Numbered from the stretch's first letter, positions 9,143-18,408 are shown. The stretch: DNA of 64,000 nt from Dactylosporangium sucinum (GCF_014647515.1 NZ_BMPI01000009.1:175324-239323), one strand, 5' to 3'. The notes: generated from the letters alone by a model not told the origin. Program-made: numbers and translations.

Positions 9143-10463
9143 GCGCCAGTCCGAGGTGGCCGCGCAGGGTCGTCGTGGTGTAGTCGGCGCGCAGGACCCC
9201 GCGCTCCTGCAGCAGCGGCACGACCCGGTCGACGAACTCGTCGAGCCCGCCGGGCACGATGTGCGGCACCAGGATGAAGCCGTCGGCCGCGTCCTCCTGG
9301 ACGAACCGGTTCAGCGTCTCGGCCACCGACGCCGGCGTGCCGATGAACGTCTGCCGGCCGAAGACCTCGATGACGAGATCGCGGATGCCGAGGCGCTTCG
9401 ACGCCGCCAGGGCGCGCCACTCGTTGGCGGTGGCGATCCGGTCGTCGAACATCCGGGCGCGGCCCTTGATGATGGAGTCGTCGTCGAGGACCGGGTCGAA
9501 GGCGGGCAGCGGCCCCTCCGGGTCGAAGTCGCTGAGGTCCTTGTTCCACAGCTGTTCCAGCAGCAGGATCGCGGTCTGCGGGCTGACCTGCTGGCGCCGG
9601 ACCTGGTGGGCCCGCTCCTGCGCCTCCTCCTCGGTGTCGCCGAGGACGAACGTGCTGGCCGGCAGGATCTTCAGCTCGTCGGGCCGCCGGCCGAACCGGG
9701 CCATGCGGCCCTTCACGTCGGCGTAGAACGCCTTCGCGTCGTCGAACGTCCCGTGCCGGGAGAAGATGGCGTCGGCGTCCCGGGCGGCGAAGTCGCGGCC
9801 CGGTCCCGAGTCGCCGGCCTGGATGATGAGCGGGCGGCCCTGCGGGCTGCGCGGCACGGTGAAGTTCCCCTCGATGTCGACGTGCTGTCCCTTGTGGACG
9901 AACGGGCCCGGCGACCCGTGCCGCACGAACACCCCGCCGGCCGGGTCGGCGACGACCTCGTCCGCCGGCCAGGTCGCCCACAGCTCGCGGGCCGTCTGCA
10001 GCACCTCGGCCGCGCGCGTGTAGCGGTCCGCGCGGTCGAGGTAGCCGCCCCGGCGGAAGTTCTCGCCGGTGAACGCGTCGGACGAGGTCACGATGTTCCA
10101 GCCGGCCCGGCCGCCGGAGAGGTGGTCGAGGCTGGCCAGCTTGCGGGCCAGCTCATAGGGCTCGTTGAAGGTGGCGTTGACGGTGCCGGTGAGCCCGAGC
10201 CGGGTGGTGACGGCGGCGAGGCCGGCCAGCACGGTGAGGGCGTCGGGGCGCCCGACGACGTCGAGGTCGTGGATGCGGCCGCGCTGCTCGCGCAGGCGCA
10301 GGCCCTCGGCGAGGAAGAAGAAGTCGAACCGGCCGCGTTCCGCGGTACGGGCGAAGCGCTCGAACGACTCGAACGCGATCTGGCTGCCGGAGGCGGGGTC
10401 GCTCCACACGGTGGTGTTGTTGACGCCCGGGAAGTGGGCGGCCAGGATCACCTGCTTCGTCAT
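9135..10463 (-). CDS. NtaA/DmoA-family FMN-dependent monooxygenase
   Basis: 442 aa from ATG 10463 (MTKQVILAAHFPGVNNTTVW). Length and motifs fit the NtaA/SnaA/DmoA branch: DFFFLAEGLRLREQRGR, GLTGTVNATFNEPYELARKL, LDHLSGGRAGWNIVTSSD, and GRPLIIQAGDSGPGRDFAA. Members oxidise nitrilotriacetate, dimethylsulfide or related small substrates with FMNH2 supplied by a separate reductase. The start overlaps the upstream stop by ATGA and its end overlaps the SsuD-like gene by 8 nt. The substrate cannot be told from sequence. Paired with a paralogue (next gene) and an SsuD-like enzyme, it more likely handles sulfur compounds than aminopolycarboxylates. Confidence 0.9.
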   Translation of the reverse strand: MTKQVILAAHFPGVNNTTVWSDPASGSQIAFESFERFARTAERGRFDFFFLAEGLRLREQRGRIHDLDVVGRPDALTVLAGLAAVTTRLGLTGTVNATFNEPYELARKLASLDHLSGGRAGWNIVTSSDAFTGENFRRGGYLDRADRYTRAAEVLQTARELWATWPADEVVADPAGGVFVRHGSPGPFVHKGQHVDIEGNFTVPRSPQGRPLIIQAGDSGPGRDFAARDADAIFSRHGTFDDAKAFYADVKGRMARFGRRPDELKILPASTFVLGDTEEEAQERAHQVRRQQVSPQTAILLLEQLWNKDLSDFDPEGPLPAFDPVLDDDSIIKGRARMFDDRIATANEWRALAASKRLGIRDLVIEVFGRQTFIGTPASVAETLNRFVQEDAADGFILVPHIVPGGLDEFVDRVVPLLQERGVLRADYTTTTLRGHLGLAHE

Positions 10464-11590
10464 GCGGTCACTCCGGCGGCGTAGCGGTTCGGTGCGGCGG
10501 GCAGGCCCAGGTGGCCGCGCAGCGTGGTCTCCTGGTACGCGCTGCGGAAGGCCCCGCGGGTGCGCAGTTGCGGCACCAGCCCGTCGACGATGGCGGTCAG
10601 GTCGGCCGGGAGCACCCCGGGCCGCAGGCGGAAGCCGTCGAGGCCGGCCGCCTGCCACTCGACGAGGAGATCTGCGAGCTGCTCCGGGGTACCGGTGAAG
10701 CTGAACGCGTCGCTCGAAACCTGGTCGAGCGAGTCCAGGCGTGCCTTCACGGCGGCGTCGAAGAAGACCACGACGTCGGCCCAGACCTGGATCGGCCGGT
10801 CGGTGAGCGAGCGCACCTCGGCGGCGATCGCGGCCGCCTGCCCGGCGTCGGCCGGGGTCACGAAGACGACGTCGGCGTTGGCCGCGGCGAACTCGTAGGG
10901 CACCCGCTGGTGCGCGAGGGCGGTGACGACCGGCTGGCCCTGCGGCGGGCGCGGCGTGATCGAGGGGCCCTTGACGCTGAAGTACTCCCCGCTGAAGTCG
11001 GTGTAGTGCAGCTTGTCGCGGTCGACGAACCGGCCGGTGGCGACGTCGCGGATCTCGGCGTCGTCCTCCCAGCTGTCCCACAGCCGCCGCACGGCCTCGA
11101 CGTGGTCGGCCGCCTCGGCGAACAGCTCGTCGATCGCCTCCATGCCGGTCGTACGGTTGCCGAAGAAGTGCCGGGACTCGTTCGGGCGGCCGGAGACCTG
11201 GACCCGCCAGCCGGCTCGGCCGCGGCTGAGGTAGTCGAGCGTGGCGAGCTGGGTGGAGACGTGGAACGGCTCGGTGTAGGTGGTGGTGACCGTCGGTACC
11301 AGGCCGATGTGCCGGGTGACCGGGGCGATCCGCGCCGCGATGAGCAGCGCGTCGAGCCGGCCCTTGACCCGGTCGGCGCGGCCGTCGAGCGCCATGAAGT
11401 CGCCGGACTGCAGGCCGAGCGAGTCCTCGATGGTGACGAGGTCGAGCGTGCCGCGCTCGGCCTCGCGGACCAGTTGCAGCCAGTACGCCGTGGTGAACAG
11501 GTCGGCCGGCCGGGCGCCGGCGGCGCGCCAGGCCGCGGGGTGCCAGCCGGCGCCGTCGAGGGCGACGGCGAGGTGCAGCTCCTGGGTCAT
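10460..11590 (-). CDS. LLM-class flavin-dependent oxidoreductase, shorter DmoA-like paralogue
   Basis: 376 aa, ATG 11590 (MTQELHLAVALDGAGWHPAAWR). It keeps NtaA/DmoA landmarks (DLVTIEDSLGLQ, GLVPTVTTTYTEPFHVSTQL, LDYLSRGRAGWRVQVSG, YFSVKGPS, LRGHLGL) but is about 65 residues shorter than its neighbour. Both proteins end in a TTLRGHLGL motif, so they probably arose by tandem duplication. The start overlaps the GST stop (ATGA) and the end overlaps the next LLM gene. It is second in the six-gene operon behind the GST. Specific chemistry is unknown. Confidence 0.88.
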   Translation of the reverse strand: MTQELHLAVALDGAGWHPAAWRAAGARPADLFTTAYWLQLVREAERGTLDLVTIEDSLGLQSGDFMALDGRADRVKGRLDALLIAARIAPVTRHIGLVPTVTTTYTEPFHVSTQLATLDYLSRGRAGWRVQVSGRPNESRHFFGNRTTGMEAIDELFAEAADHVEAVRRLWDSWEDDAEIRDVATGRFVDRDKLHYTDFSGEYFSVKGPSITPRPPQGQPVVTALAHQRVPYEFAAANADVVFVTPADAGQAAAIAAEVRSLTDRPIQVWADVVVFFDAAVKARLDSLDQVSSDAFSFTGTPEQLADLLVEWQAAGLDGFRLRPGVLPADLTAIVDGLVPQLRTRGAFRSAYQETTLRGHLGLPAAPNRYAAGVTA

Positions 11591-12447
11591 GCGGGGATTC
11601 CTTCCGGGCGCTCGGCCGGCGTGGTCCAGTCAAGAACGTTCGGCGTGCCGAACGTGCTGAAGTCGGTGGTGTCGCGGAAGGCCGGCACGGTGTAGAGATC
11701 CCGGGCGTAGGCCCACAGGTGCGGATAGTCGGCCAGCCCCTCGCCGTACCGCGCGAGCGTCACCCACAGCCGCACGTCGGCCTGGGTGATCCCCGGGCCG
11801 GTGAGGTACCGCCGGGTGGAGAGGCGCTCGTCCAGCGTCGCGAAGGCGTCGAGCAGCGCGGTGCGGGCCTCCGGGTCGGTCGCGGCCTTGTGCGCGCCGT
11901 GGTTCACCGCCGGGTTCAGCCACTCGTCGAGCGCCTCGATCTCGTCGCGCAGCGCCTCCGGATAGGTGTCGACGGCCGGCGCGGCGATCGACCGGAACCT
12001 CGTGGCGAGGTCGATGCCCAGCGTCTTGTACTCGTTGCTGAGCACCCGGCCGGTCGCCCGGTCCCACAGCGTCGGGACCGAGACGTGCCCGTCGAACCCG
12101 GGCTCGGTGGCCTCGTACGCCTGCCGCAGCAGGGTGAAGCCGTTCACGGGGTCGGGCCCGTACCGCTCGCGGAAGGCCCAGCCGCGGCCGTCGCGGGCGT
12201 TGTCGACGTACGAGACGCCGACGACGTCGCGGAGGCCCGCGAGCTCGATGGTGATGGTGATCCGCTGGGCCCACGGGCAGAACCAGCCCGCGTAGACGTG
12301 GTAGCGGCCGGCCTCGGCCTCGGTGATCCGGCCGGCGAAACGGTAGAGCGGCCGGGGGTCGCCGGGGTCGCGGACGACCCGGTACTCCCCGTACGCGGCG
12401 GTGTCGACTGGGCTGGCGAGCCGGCTGGAGCGCGGCAGTCTCGGCAT
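11587..12447 (-). CDS. Xi-class glutathione S-transferase / glutathionyl-hydroquinone reductase-like protein
   Basis: 286 aa. ATG 12447 is chosen because GGAGG lies 6 nt before it; a longer upstream frame lacks this signal. The thioredoxin-like domain has the xi-class signature YAGWFCPWAQR (catalytic Cys near residue 60), then VGVSYVDNARDGRGWAF and VPTLWDRATGRVLSNEY. The C-terminal helical domain covers about 165-270. Xi enzymes remove a thiol from S-(hydroquinonyl) conjugates through a cysteine. Actinomycetes use mycothiol rather than glutathione, so the physiological thiol is uncertain. It is first in the operon of five LLM enzymes and lies opposite the ABC importer, so it may act on a thiol adduct of the same compound. 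Confidence 0.88.
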   Translation of the reverse strand: MPRLPRSSRLASPVDTAAYGEYRVVRDPGDPRPLYRFAGRITEAEAGRYHVYAGWFCPWAQRITITIELAGLRDVVGVSYVDNARDGRGWAFRERYGPDPVNGFTLLRQAYEATEPGFDGHVSVPTLWDRATGRVLSNEYKTLGIDLATRFRSIAAPAVDTYPEALRDEIEALDEWLNPAVNHGAHKAATDPEARTALLDAFATLDERLSTRRYLTGPGITQADVRLWVTLARYGEGLADYPHLWAYARDLYTVPAFRDTTDFSTFGTPNVLDWTTPAERPEGIPA

Positions 12448-12650
12448 GGTGCACCTCCGAAGCGATAGCCGACTAATCCTACGTGGAAGATATGGATTTG
12501 GCCAGGGGTTCGTGACGCGGACCTCGGTTCGTTGACTTGCGCCGATGCGCGCTGCTGCACTGACGGGACGTGACGCCGTGAGCCCGGCTCCGACCCACAC
12601 ACACCCACGCCGCACGTTCGAACTTTCGCCACGTACATTGAGGATCTTCT
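12448..12650. promoter_or_regulatory. Divergent intergenic region between the LLM/GST operon and the ABC importer operon
   Basis: 203 bp of mixed composition separating two outward-facing operons, so both promoters must lie here. GAGG stands 7 nt before the importer ATG and GGAGG before the GST ATG. A TTGACT hexamer occurs at 12532 but no convincing -10 follows at the right spacing. No clear operator palindrome was found. A short Cys-rich frame (12532-12573, TTG start) is described separately as a weak candidate for sulfur-linked control. Confidence 0.5.
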
Positions 12651-14273
12651 ATGCGTAGATACCTTGCCGTGCTCGCCGCCGTCGGCTTACTCCTGTCGGG
12701 TTGCAACGGCGCCGCCGCGGAGCCCGACGCCGACGCCGGCGCCCCGGTCCAGGGCGGCTCGCTCACCTGGGCCGTCGAGACCGAGCCGATCACCTTCAAC
12801 CCGCACCAGTACGCGCAGGCCAAGGCCCGCCTGCTGGTCTGGAACAGCTTCGAGGCGCTGCTCACCCACGACGACAAGGGCGGCTACCTGCCCTGGCTCG
12901 CCAAGTCCTGGGACGTGTCGGCCGACGGCCTGACGTACACCTTCAAGCTCCGCGAGGGCGTCACCTTCCACGACGGCGAGCAGTTCGACGCCGCCGCGGT
13001 CAAGGCCAACCTCGACCAGCTGCTGGTGCCCGGCTACGCCCCGGGGGTGGCCTCGACCCAGCTCAAGAACTACCAGGATGCCAAGGTCGTCGACGCGGGC
13101 ACGATCGAGGTGCACCTCAAGCAGCCCGACGTGCTGATCCTCGACTTCTTCTCCTCGCCGCAGGGCGCGCAGGTCTCACCGAAGTCGCTCAAGAGCCCCA
13201 ACCTCAAGGCCGGCGGCCCCGACGTGGTCGGCACCGGGCCGTTCATCCTGGACCGCTACTCGAAGGGCCAGGAGGTCCACTACAAGCGGAACCCGGCCTA
13301 CCAGTGGGCGCCGGAGAACGCCGGCCACCAGGGCCCGGCCTACCTCGACGAGGTCACCTACCGCTTCCTCAAGGAGTCGTCGGTGCGCGTCGGCGCGCTG
13401 ACCTCCGGCCAGGTCGACGTGGTCGAGGGCGTGCCCGCGACCGAGCAGGAGCTGATCAAGGGCGACCCGAACCTCAGCTTCAGCCAGCACCTCAACAGCG
13501 GTACCGCGTACAACTACTACTTCAACCAGACCCGGGCGCCCTTCGACGACATCCGGGTGCGCAAGGCCTTCCGCGACGCGGTCGACGTCGACGCCGTCCT
13601 GCAGGGTGTGTACCGCGGCACGGCGACCCGCGCGTGGAGCGTCGTCAGCCCGTCGAGCCAGTTCTACGACGCCTCGCTGGAGAAGACCTACGGCAACAAC
13701 CCGGCGAACGCCAACAAGCTCCTCGACGAGGCCGGGTGGGCCACGAAGGACGCCGAGGGCTTCCGCACCAAGGACGGCAAGCGGCTGACCGCGCGCATCT
13801 TCCTCTCCGCCCCGTTCGTGCGGGACAAGCGCGACATCCTCGCCCAGGCCGTGCAGGCTGCGGTCAAGCAGTCCGCCGGCATCGACCTGCAGGTCAAGGT
13901 CGTCGACCAGGGCACCGCGAACGACGCGCTCACCAAGGGCGACTTCGAGGTCTTCGACAACTCCCGCGCCGACACCGACGCCGGCGCCGCGCTCACGCTG
14001 ATCCTGCCCAAGGGCGCGCCGATCAACCGGCACGGCTTCAGCTCGCCGGAACTCGACGCCCAGGTCGCCCAGGCCCAGGCCACGCAGGACACCGCCAAGC
14101 GCAGGGAGCTGTACCTCAAGCTGCAGCAGGCGGTGGTCGCCGACAACGCGACGCTGCTCCCGCTGTACGCGCCGCAGGACCAGATCGCGGCGCAGAAGCA
14201 GGTGGGCGGGCTGCGGTTCGAGCCGACCGCCGGGGTGCCGGGCAGCGCCTACAGCGTCTGGATCGGCAAGTAG
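12651..14273 (+). CDS. ABC transporter substrate-binding lipoprotein (family 5, peptide/nickel type)
   Basis: 540 aa. The N-terminus carries a lipoprotein signal (LLLSGC, acylated Cys18), so the protein sits on the outer face of the membrane. The family 5 fold is shown by TWAVETEPITFNPH, WLAKSWDVSADGLTYTFKL, GTGPFILDRYSKGQEV and NYYFNQTRAPFDDIRVRKA. These proteins capture peptides, opines, nickel chelates or other small amphipathic molecules. GAGG is 7 nt before ATG 12651. It heads a four-gene importer operon (gaps 4, 5 and -1 nt), divergent from the LLM monooxygenases. This pairing is common around sulfur- or xenobiotic-scavenging enzymes, so the ligand is probably the monooxygenase substrate (inference). 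Confidence 0.93.
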   Translation: MRRYLAVLAAVGLLLSGCNGAAAEPDADAGAPVQGGSLTWAVETEPITFNPHQYAQAKARLLVWNSFEALLTHDDKGGYLPWLAKSWDVSADGLTYTFKLREGVTFHDGEQFDAAAVKANLDQLLVPGYAPGVASTQLKNYQDAKVVDAGTIEVHLKQPDVLILDFFSSPQGAQVSPKSLKSPNLKAGGPDVVGTGPFILDRYSKGQEVHYKRNPAYQWAPENAGHQGPAYLDEVTYRFLKESSVRVGALTSGQVDVVEGVPATEQELIKGDPNLSFSQHLNSGTAYNYYFNQTRAPFDDIRVRKAFRDAVDVDAVLQGVYRGTATRAWSVVSPSSQFYDASLEKTYGNNPANANKLLDEAGWATKDAEGFRTKDGKRLTARIFLSAPFVRDKRDILAQAVQAAVKQSAGIDLQVKVVDQGTANDALTKGDFEVFDNSRADTDAGAALTLILPKGAPINRHGFSSPELDAQVAQAQATQDTAKRRELYLKLQQAVVADNATLLPLYAPQDQIAAQKQVGGLRFEPTAGVPGSAYSVWIGK

Positions 14274-14277
14274 CACC

Positions 14278-15198
14278 ATGCTCGCCGCGATCCTGAAACG
14301 GCTGGGCAGCGGGGCGGTGGTCCTCTGGGCCGCCGCCTCCGCGGCGTACCTCGCGCTGCGGCTCGCCCCCGGCGACACCATCGACACCCTCGTGGGCGAC
14401 GGGCCCGACACGCCGGTGATCCGCGCCCAGATCGCCCGGGACCTCGGCCTCGACCGGCCGGCCGTCGTGCAGTACGTGGACTACCTCTGGCGACTGCTGC
14501 ACGGCGACTTCGGCCGCTCCTACGTGCTGCAGCGGCCGGTGGTCGACATCATCGGCAGCCAGGTCTGGCCGACCGTGAAGCTGACCCTGGTGGCCTCGGC
14601 GTTCAGCGTGGTCATCGCGGTCGGCCTGGCGGTGCTCACCGCCGGCCGGGCGCGCTGGCTGCGCGGCCTGGTGTCCGGCGTCGAGCTGACCGTCGTGTCG
14701 GCGCCCGGCTTCCTCATCGGCATCCTGCTGCTGAGCGTCTTCTCGTTCCGGCTCGGCTGGTTCCCGGTCTCCGGCGACCGCGACGCGTCCGCGCTGGTCC
14801 TGCCGGCGCTCGCGCTCGCCCTGCCGATCGGCGGGGTGCTCAGCCAGGTCATCCGGGAGGGCCTGGAGCGGGCGCTGGACGAGCCGTTCGCGGTGACCGC
14901 CCGGGCCCGCGGCCTGACCCGGCTGGCCCTGGTCTGGCGGCACGCCCTGCGCCACGCGCTGCTGCCCGCGGTGACGCTCGCCGGCACGCTCATCGGCTTC
15001 ATGCTGAGCGCGGCCGTCGTGGTCGAGCGGGTGTTCGGCCGGCCCGGCCTCGGCGAGGTCGCCACCGAGGCCGTCGGCAGCAAGGACATCCCGGTGGTGC
15101 TGGCCGTGGTGATGCTGGCCGCCGCCATCTACGTCGCGCTCAGCCTGCTGGCCGACCTCGCGTACCTGCTGATCGACCCGCGACTGCGGAAGGGCTGA
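14278..15198 (+). CDS. ABC transporter permease, DppB-like
   Basis: 306 aa integral membrane protein, six predicted helices. The N-terminal helix (LGSGAVVLWAAASAAYLALRLAPGD) and the periplasmic segment with D-GLDRPAVVQYVDYLWRLLHGDFG are DppB hallmarks. The cytoplasmic EAA loop is EGLERALDEPFAVTARARGL near residue 200, where the ATPase docks. It forms the translocation pore with the next permease. It starts 4 bp after the binding-protein stop. Confidence 0.93.
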   Translation: MLAAILKRLGSGAVVLWAAASAAYLALRLAPGDTIDTLVGDGPDTPVIRAQIARDLGLDRPAVVQYVDYLWRLLHGDFGRSYVLQRPVVDIIGSQVWPTVKLTLVASAFSVVIAVGLAVLTAGRARWLRGLVSGVELTVVSAPGFLIGILLLSVFSFRLGWFPVSGDRDASALVLPALALALPIGGVLSQVIREGLERALDEPFAVTARARGLTRLALVWRHALRHALLPAVTLAGTLIGFMLSAAVVVERVFGRPGLGEVATEAVGSKDIPVVLAVVMLAAAIYVALSLLADLAYLLIDPRLRKG

Positions 15199-15203
15199 GC
15201 ACG

Positions 15204-16061
15204 ATGGCGATCACGCTTGAGGCACCCACCGTCCTCGTTCTGGAACCTCGCCGCCGGCGGCTCCCGGCCCCGGGTCTCGTCGCCGCCGTGGCGTTCCTGG
15301 CGGTGGTGCTCGTCGCCGTCGCCGCGCCCGGTCTCGTCGCCGGCGCCGACCCGCTCGCCGCCGACCCGATGCGCGCGCTGGAGGCGCCGAGCGCTGCGCA
15401 CTGGTTCGGCACCGACCAGCTGGGCCGTGACGTCTTCACCCGGGTCGTGCACGGCGCGCGGTACTCGCTGAGCATCGGGGTCGCCTCGACCCTGCTGTCG
15501 GTCGTCGTCGGCGGGCTCGTCGGGCTGGTCGCCGGGCTCGCGCCGCGCGCCGTCGACGAGGTGCTCAGCCGGGCGCTCGACGTGCTGTCGGCGTTTCCCG
15601 AGGTACTGCTGGCGCTGCTGTTCATCGCGTTCACCGAACCCGGCACGGGCAGCCTGGTGCTGGCGATCGCGCTCGCGTTCGCGCCGCGGTACGGCCGGAT
15701 GGTCCGGGCGCAGACGCTGCTCGTGCGGCGGTCCGGCTACGTCGAGCAGGCGGTGACGTTCGGACTGTCGCGCGTGCGGCTCGTCTGGCGGCACGTGCTG
15801 CCCAACGTGCTCGGCCCGCTGCCGATCCTGGCCACCATCGGCCTCGGCGCCGCGGTCGTGAACGCCGCCGCGCTGTCGTTCCTCGGCATGGGGCCGCAGC
15901 CGCCGTCGCCCGAGTGGGGCGCGATGCTCTCGGAGAGCCGCAACTACCTGCGCGTCGCCTGGTGGGCGGCGATCCTGCCGGGCGCCACGCTCACCCTGAC
16001 CGTCATCGCGCTCACCGCGGTCGGCCGCCGACTGCAGGCGCGGTTCGAGGGGAGGCACTGA
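15204..16061 (+). CDS. ABC transporter permease, DppC-like
   Basis: 285 aa, starting ATG 15204, 5 bp after the DppB-like gene. The N-terminal Pro/Arg-rich tail leads into the first helix (VAAVAFLAVVLVAVAAPGLVAG). The DppC signature HWFGTDQLGRDVFTRVVHGARYSL is at about 65-90, and the coupling EAA loop is GYVEQAVTFGLSRVRLVWRHVLPN. The frame ends in TGATG, sharing one base with the ATPase start, so translation is coupled. Confidence 0.93.
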   Translation: MAITLEAPTVLVLEPRRRRLPAPGLVAAVAFLAVVLVAVAAPGLVAGADPLAADPMRALEAPSAAHWFGTDQLGRDVFTRVVHGARYSLSIGVASTLLSVVVGGLVGLVAGLAPRAVDEVLSRALDVLSAFPEVLLALLFIAFTEPGTGSLVLAIALAFAPRYGRMVRAQTLLVRRSGYVEQAVTFGLSRVRLVWRHVLPNVLGPLPILATIGLGAAVVNAAALSFLGMGPQPPSPEWGAMLSESRNYLRVAWWAAILPGATLTLTVIALTAVGRRLQARFEGRH

Positions 16062-17653
16062 TGGCGCCGCTGGTGTCCGTGGAGAACCTGCGCGTGACGT
16101 TCCCCGGCCCGATCGAGGCGGTGCGCGGGATCAGCTTCGAGGTCGAGCGCGGCGAGTGCGTGGCGATCGTCGGCGAGAGCGGCTCGGGCAAGAGCGTGAC
16201 CGCCCGGACGCTCGTCGGGCTGGCCGGCGACTCGGCGACGGTACGGGCGGATCGGCTGGTCGTCGACGGCCGCGACACGGCCGGCTTCACCGACCGCGAC
16301 TGGCGCCGGCTGCGCGGCCGCGCGACCGGCCTGGTGCTGCAGGACGCGCTCGTGTCGCTCGACCCGCTCAACACCGTGGGCCAGGAGATCGGCGAGGTGC
16401 TGCGCACGCACCGCATCGGCACCGCGGCCGACCGCGCGTCCCGGGTGACGGCGCTGTTGTCGTCGGTCCACGTGCCCGAACCGGCGCTGCGCGCCCGCCA
16501 GTACCCGCACCAGCTCTCCGGCGGCCTGCGCCAGCGCGCGCTCATCGCGTCGGCGATCGCGGCCGACCCGCCGCTGCTCATCGCCGACGAGCCGACCACC
16601 GCCCTCGACGTCACCGTCCAGGCGCAGCTGCTGCGGCTGCTGGCCGAGCGGCGCGCGGCCGGCTCCGCCCTGCTGCTCGTGAGCCACGACCTCGCCGTGG
16701 TGGCGGGGATCGCCGACCGGGTGCTCGTGATGCGCGCCGGCGAGATCGTCGAGCAGGGCCCGGCCGCTACGCTGTTGTCGGCGCCGTCGCACCCGTACAC
16801 CCGGCTGCTCCTCGCCGCCGTCCCCACCGCGGCGTCGCGCGGGCAGCGGCTCAGCGTGGTCGAGCGCACGCCGCTGCCGCCCCGCGCGGTCTCGCCGGAG
16901 CGGATCGTGCTGTCGGCCACGGGCGTCCACAAGCACTACGGCGCCCGGCACGCGGTGAACGACGTATCCTTCGCCCTGGCGCGCGGCGAGACCCTCGGCG
17001 TGGTCGGCGAGTCCGGCTCGGGGAAGACGACGCTGGCCCGGATCGCGCTCGGCCTGGTCGAGCCGTCGTCCGGCACGGTCCGCCTCGGCGACGTACCGTG
17101 GACCGGCGTGCCCGAGCGCCGCCGCCGCCCGCACCGGCGGCGGCTGCAGGTGGTGTCGCAGGATCCGTTGAGCTCGTTCGATCCGCGGTACACGGTCGAG
17201 CAGCTGGTCGGCGAGCCGCTGCTGTTGCGGGGCCGGGCGCGGCGTGACCGGGTGGTAGAACTGCTGGAGCGGGTCGGGTTGGGCGCGGCTGACCTGCGCC
17301 GGCATCCGCGGCGGATGTCGGGCGGGCAGCGGCAGCGGGTGGCGATCGCGCGGGCGGTGGGCCCGCGCCCGGACGTGCTGGTGTGCGACGAGCCGGTGTC
17401 GGCCCTGGACGTGTCGATCCAGGCCCAGGTCCTGGACCTGCTGGCCGACCTGCAGGCCGCCGACGGCACGGCGCTGCTGTTCATCTCGCACGACCTGGGG
17501 GTGGTGCACCACTTGGCGGACCGCGTGCTGGTGATGCACGAGGGGCGGGTGGTCGAGGAGGGCCCGGTGACGTCGGTGTTCACGGACCCGGCTCACGGGT
17601 ACACGCGCGAGCTGCTCGCGGCGCTACCCACGCTGGAGGCCGCCCGTTCTTGA
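16061..17653 (+). CDS. ABC transporter dual ATPase (DppD-DppF fusion)
   Basis: 530 aa carrying two complete nucleotide-binding domains. Domain 1 (about 5-240): Walker A GESGSGKS, signature LSGGLRQRALIA, Walker B LLIADEPTTALD, H-loop SHDLAVV. Domain 2 (about 285-525): Walker A GESGSGKTT, signature MSGGQRQRVAIARA, Walker B VLVCDEPVSALD, H-loop SHDLGVVHH. A short linker with the Cys-free PYTRLL tail of the oligopeptide type joins them. The two ATPases are separate genes in many bacteria. ATG 16061 is chosen over an earlier in-frame codon because GGGGAGG precedes it and it overlaps the permease stop. It energises the importer encoded upstream. Confidence 0.93.
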   Translation: MAPLVSVENLRVTFPGPIEAVRGISFEVERGECVAIVGESGSGKSVTARTLVGLAGDSATVRADRLVVDGRDTAGFTDRDWRRLRGRATGLVLQDALVSLDPLNTVGQEIGEVLRTHRIGTAADRASRVTALLSSVHVPEPALRARQYPHQLSGGLRQRALIASAIAADPPLLIADEPTTALDVTVQAQLLRLLAERRAAGSALLLVSHDLAVVAGIADRVLVMRAGEIVEQGPAATLLSAPSHPYTRLLLAAVPTAASRGQRLSVVERTPLPPRAVSPERIVLSATGVHKHYGARHAVNDVSFALARGETLGVVGESGSGKTTLARIALGLVEPSSGTVRLGDVPWTGVPERRRRPHRRRLQVVSQDPLSSFDPRYTVEQLVGEPLLLRGRARRDRVVELLERVGLGAADLRRHPRRMSGGQRQRVAIARAVGPRPDVLVCDEPVSALDVSIQAQVLDLLADLQAADGTALLFISHDLGVVHHLADRVLVMHEGRVVEEGPVTSVFTDPAHGYTRELLAALPTLEAARS

Positions 17654-17830
17654 CGCCGTCGCGGCAACCTCTGGCCGGGGCGCACCGTGCTTGAGCGGTA
17701 TTCCTGTTGTTCCTGACAGGAGTGCCATCGGGGCGAGTCCCATTGACCCCGGCGGGTGGCGCCGCGGGTCGAGCCTGCGGCGGCTCTGCGGGCGACCTCC
17801 GCGTCGCCGCGGCCGGGGGACTCATTATTC

Positions 17831-17890
17831 GACGTTGGTCGATCTACCCTCACGTCGGGGTCGGAAAGCGAGGGTGGATCGACCAACGTC
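17831..17890. repeat. Palindromic repeat, family P2, copy 1
   Basis: Arms 17831-17851 and 17870-17890 (core TTGGTCGATCTACCCTC and its complement, one mismatch), 18-nt loop. Adjacent on both sides to sequence duplicated around copy 2. Confidence 0.85.
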
Positions 17891-18069
17891 TCAACCCAAG
17901 CAGGGCGACCAGGCGAGGACCCACAAGCACCGCCAGGACATCGCGGAGCGCGGCGTCGGGCCGGCACACGGCAACACCCGTTGACCAACGGACAGAGACG
18001 CGACGATCGAGCCCACACCGGCCCTGCGGGCGGCCTCCGCGTCGGCGCGGCCGGGGGACCCATTTTTTC

Positions 18070-18129
18070 GACGTTGGTCGATCTACCCTCACGTTCGGGT
18101 CGGAAAGCGAGGGTAGATCGACCAACGTC
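18070..18129. repeat. Palindromic repeat, family P2, copy 2
   Basis: Arms 18070-18090 and 18109-18129 are perfectly complementary over 21 bp, with an 18-nt loop (CGTTCGGGTCGGAAAGC) close to that of copy 1. It begins exactly 239 bp after copy 1. Confidence 0.87.
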
Positions 18130-18408
18130 TCAACCCCAGCAGGCCAACCAGACAGGGACCCGCACACACCACCAGGACACCCACACGGACAGACCCGCTG
18201 ACCAGCGGACAGTGACACCACGATCGAACCCGCGCCAGCCCCGCCCAGCGGGCGACCCGGCCCCGCGAGCGACCCGATCCCGCGGCGCCCCCGCCCAGTG
18301 AGCAGCCCGAGCCCCGCGCGCGACTCCCACCCGGCAGGCAACCCGAGGCCGCGTGCGACCGCGGCCTGGCGCGCGACCCCAGCATCGTCGGCGCAGCAGG
18401 CACAAACG

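Noticed and set aside
12525..12563. Frame encoding RFVDLRRCALLH, similar to known actinobacterial sulfur-operon leader peptides
   Set aside because: An in-frame TGA lies 4 codons upstream and no start codon exists between it and the motif.
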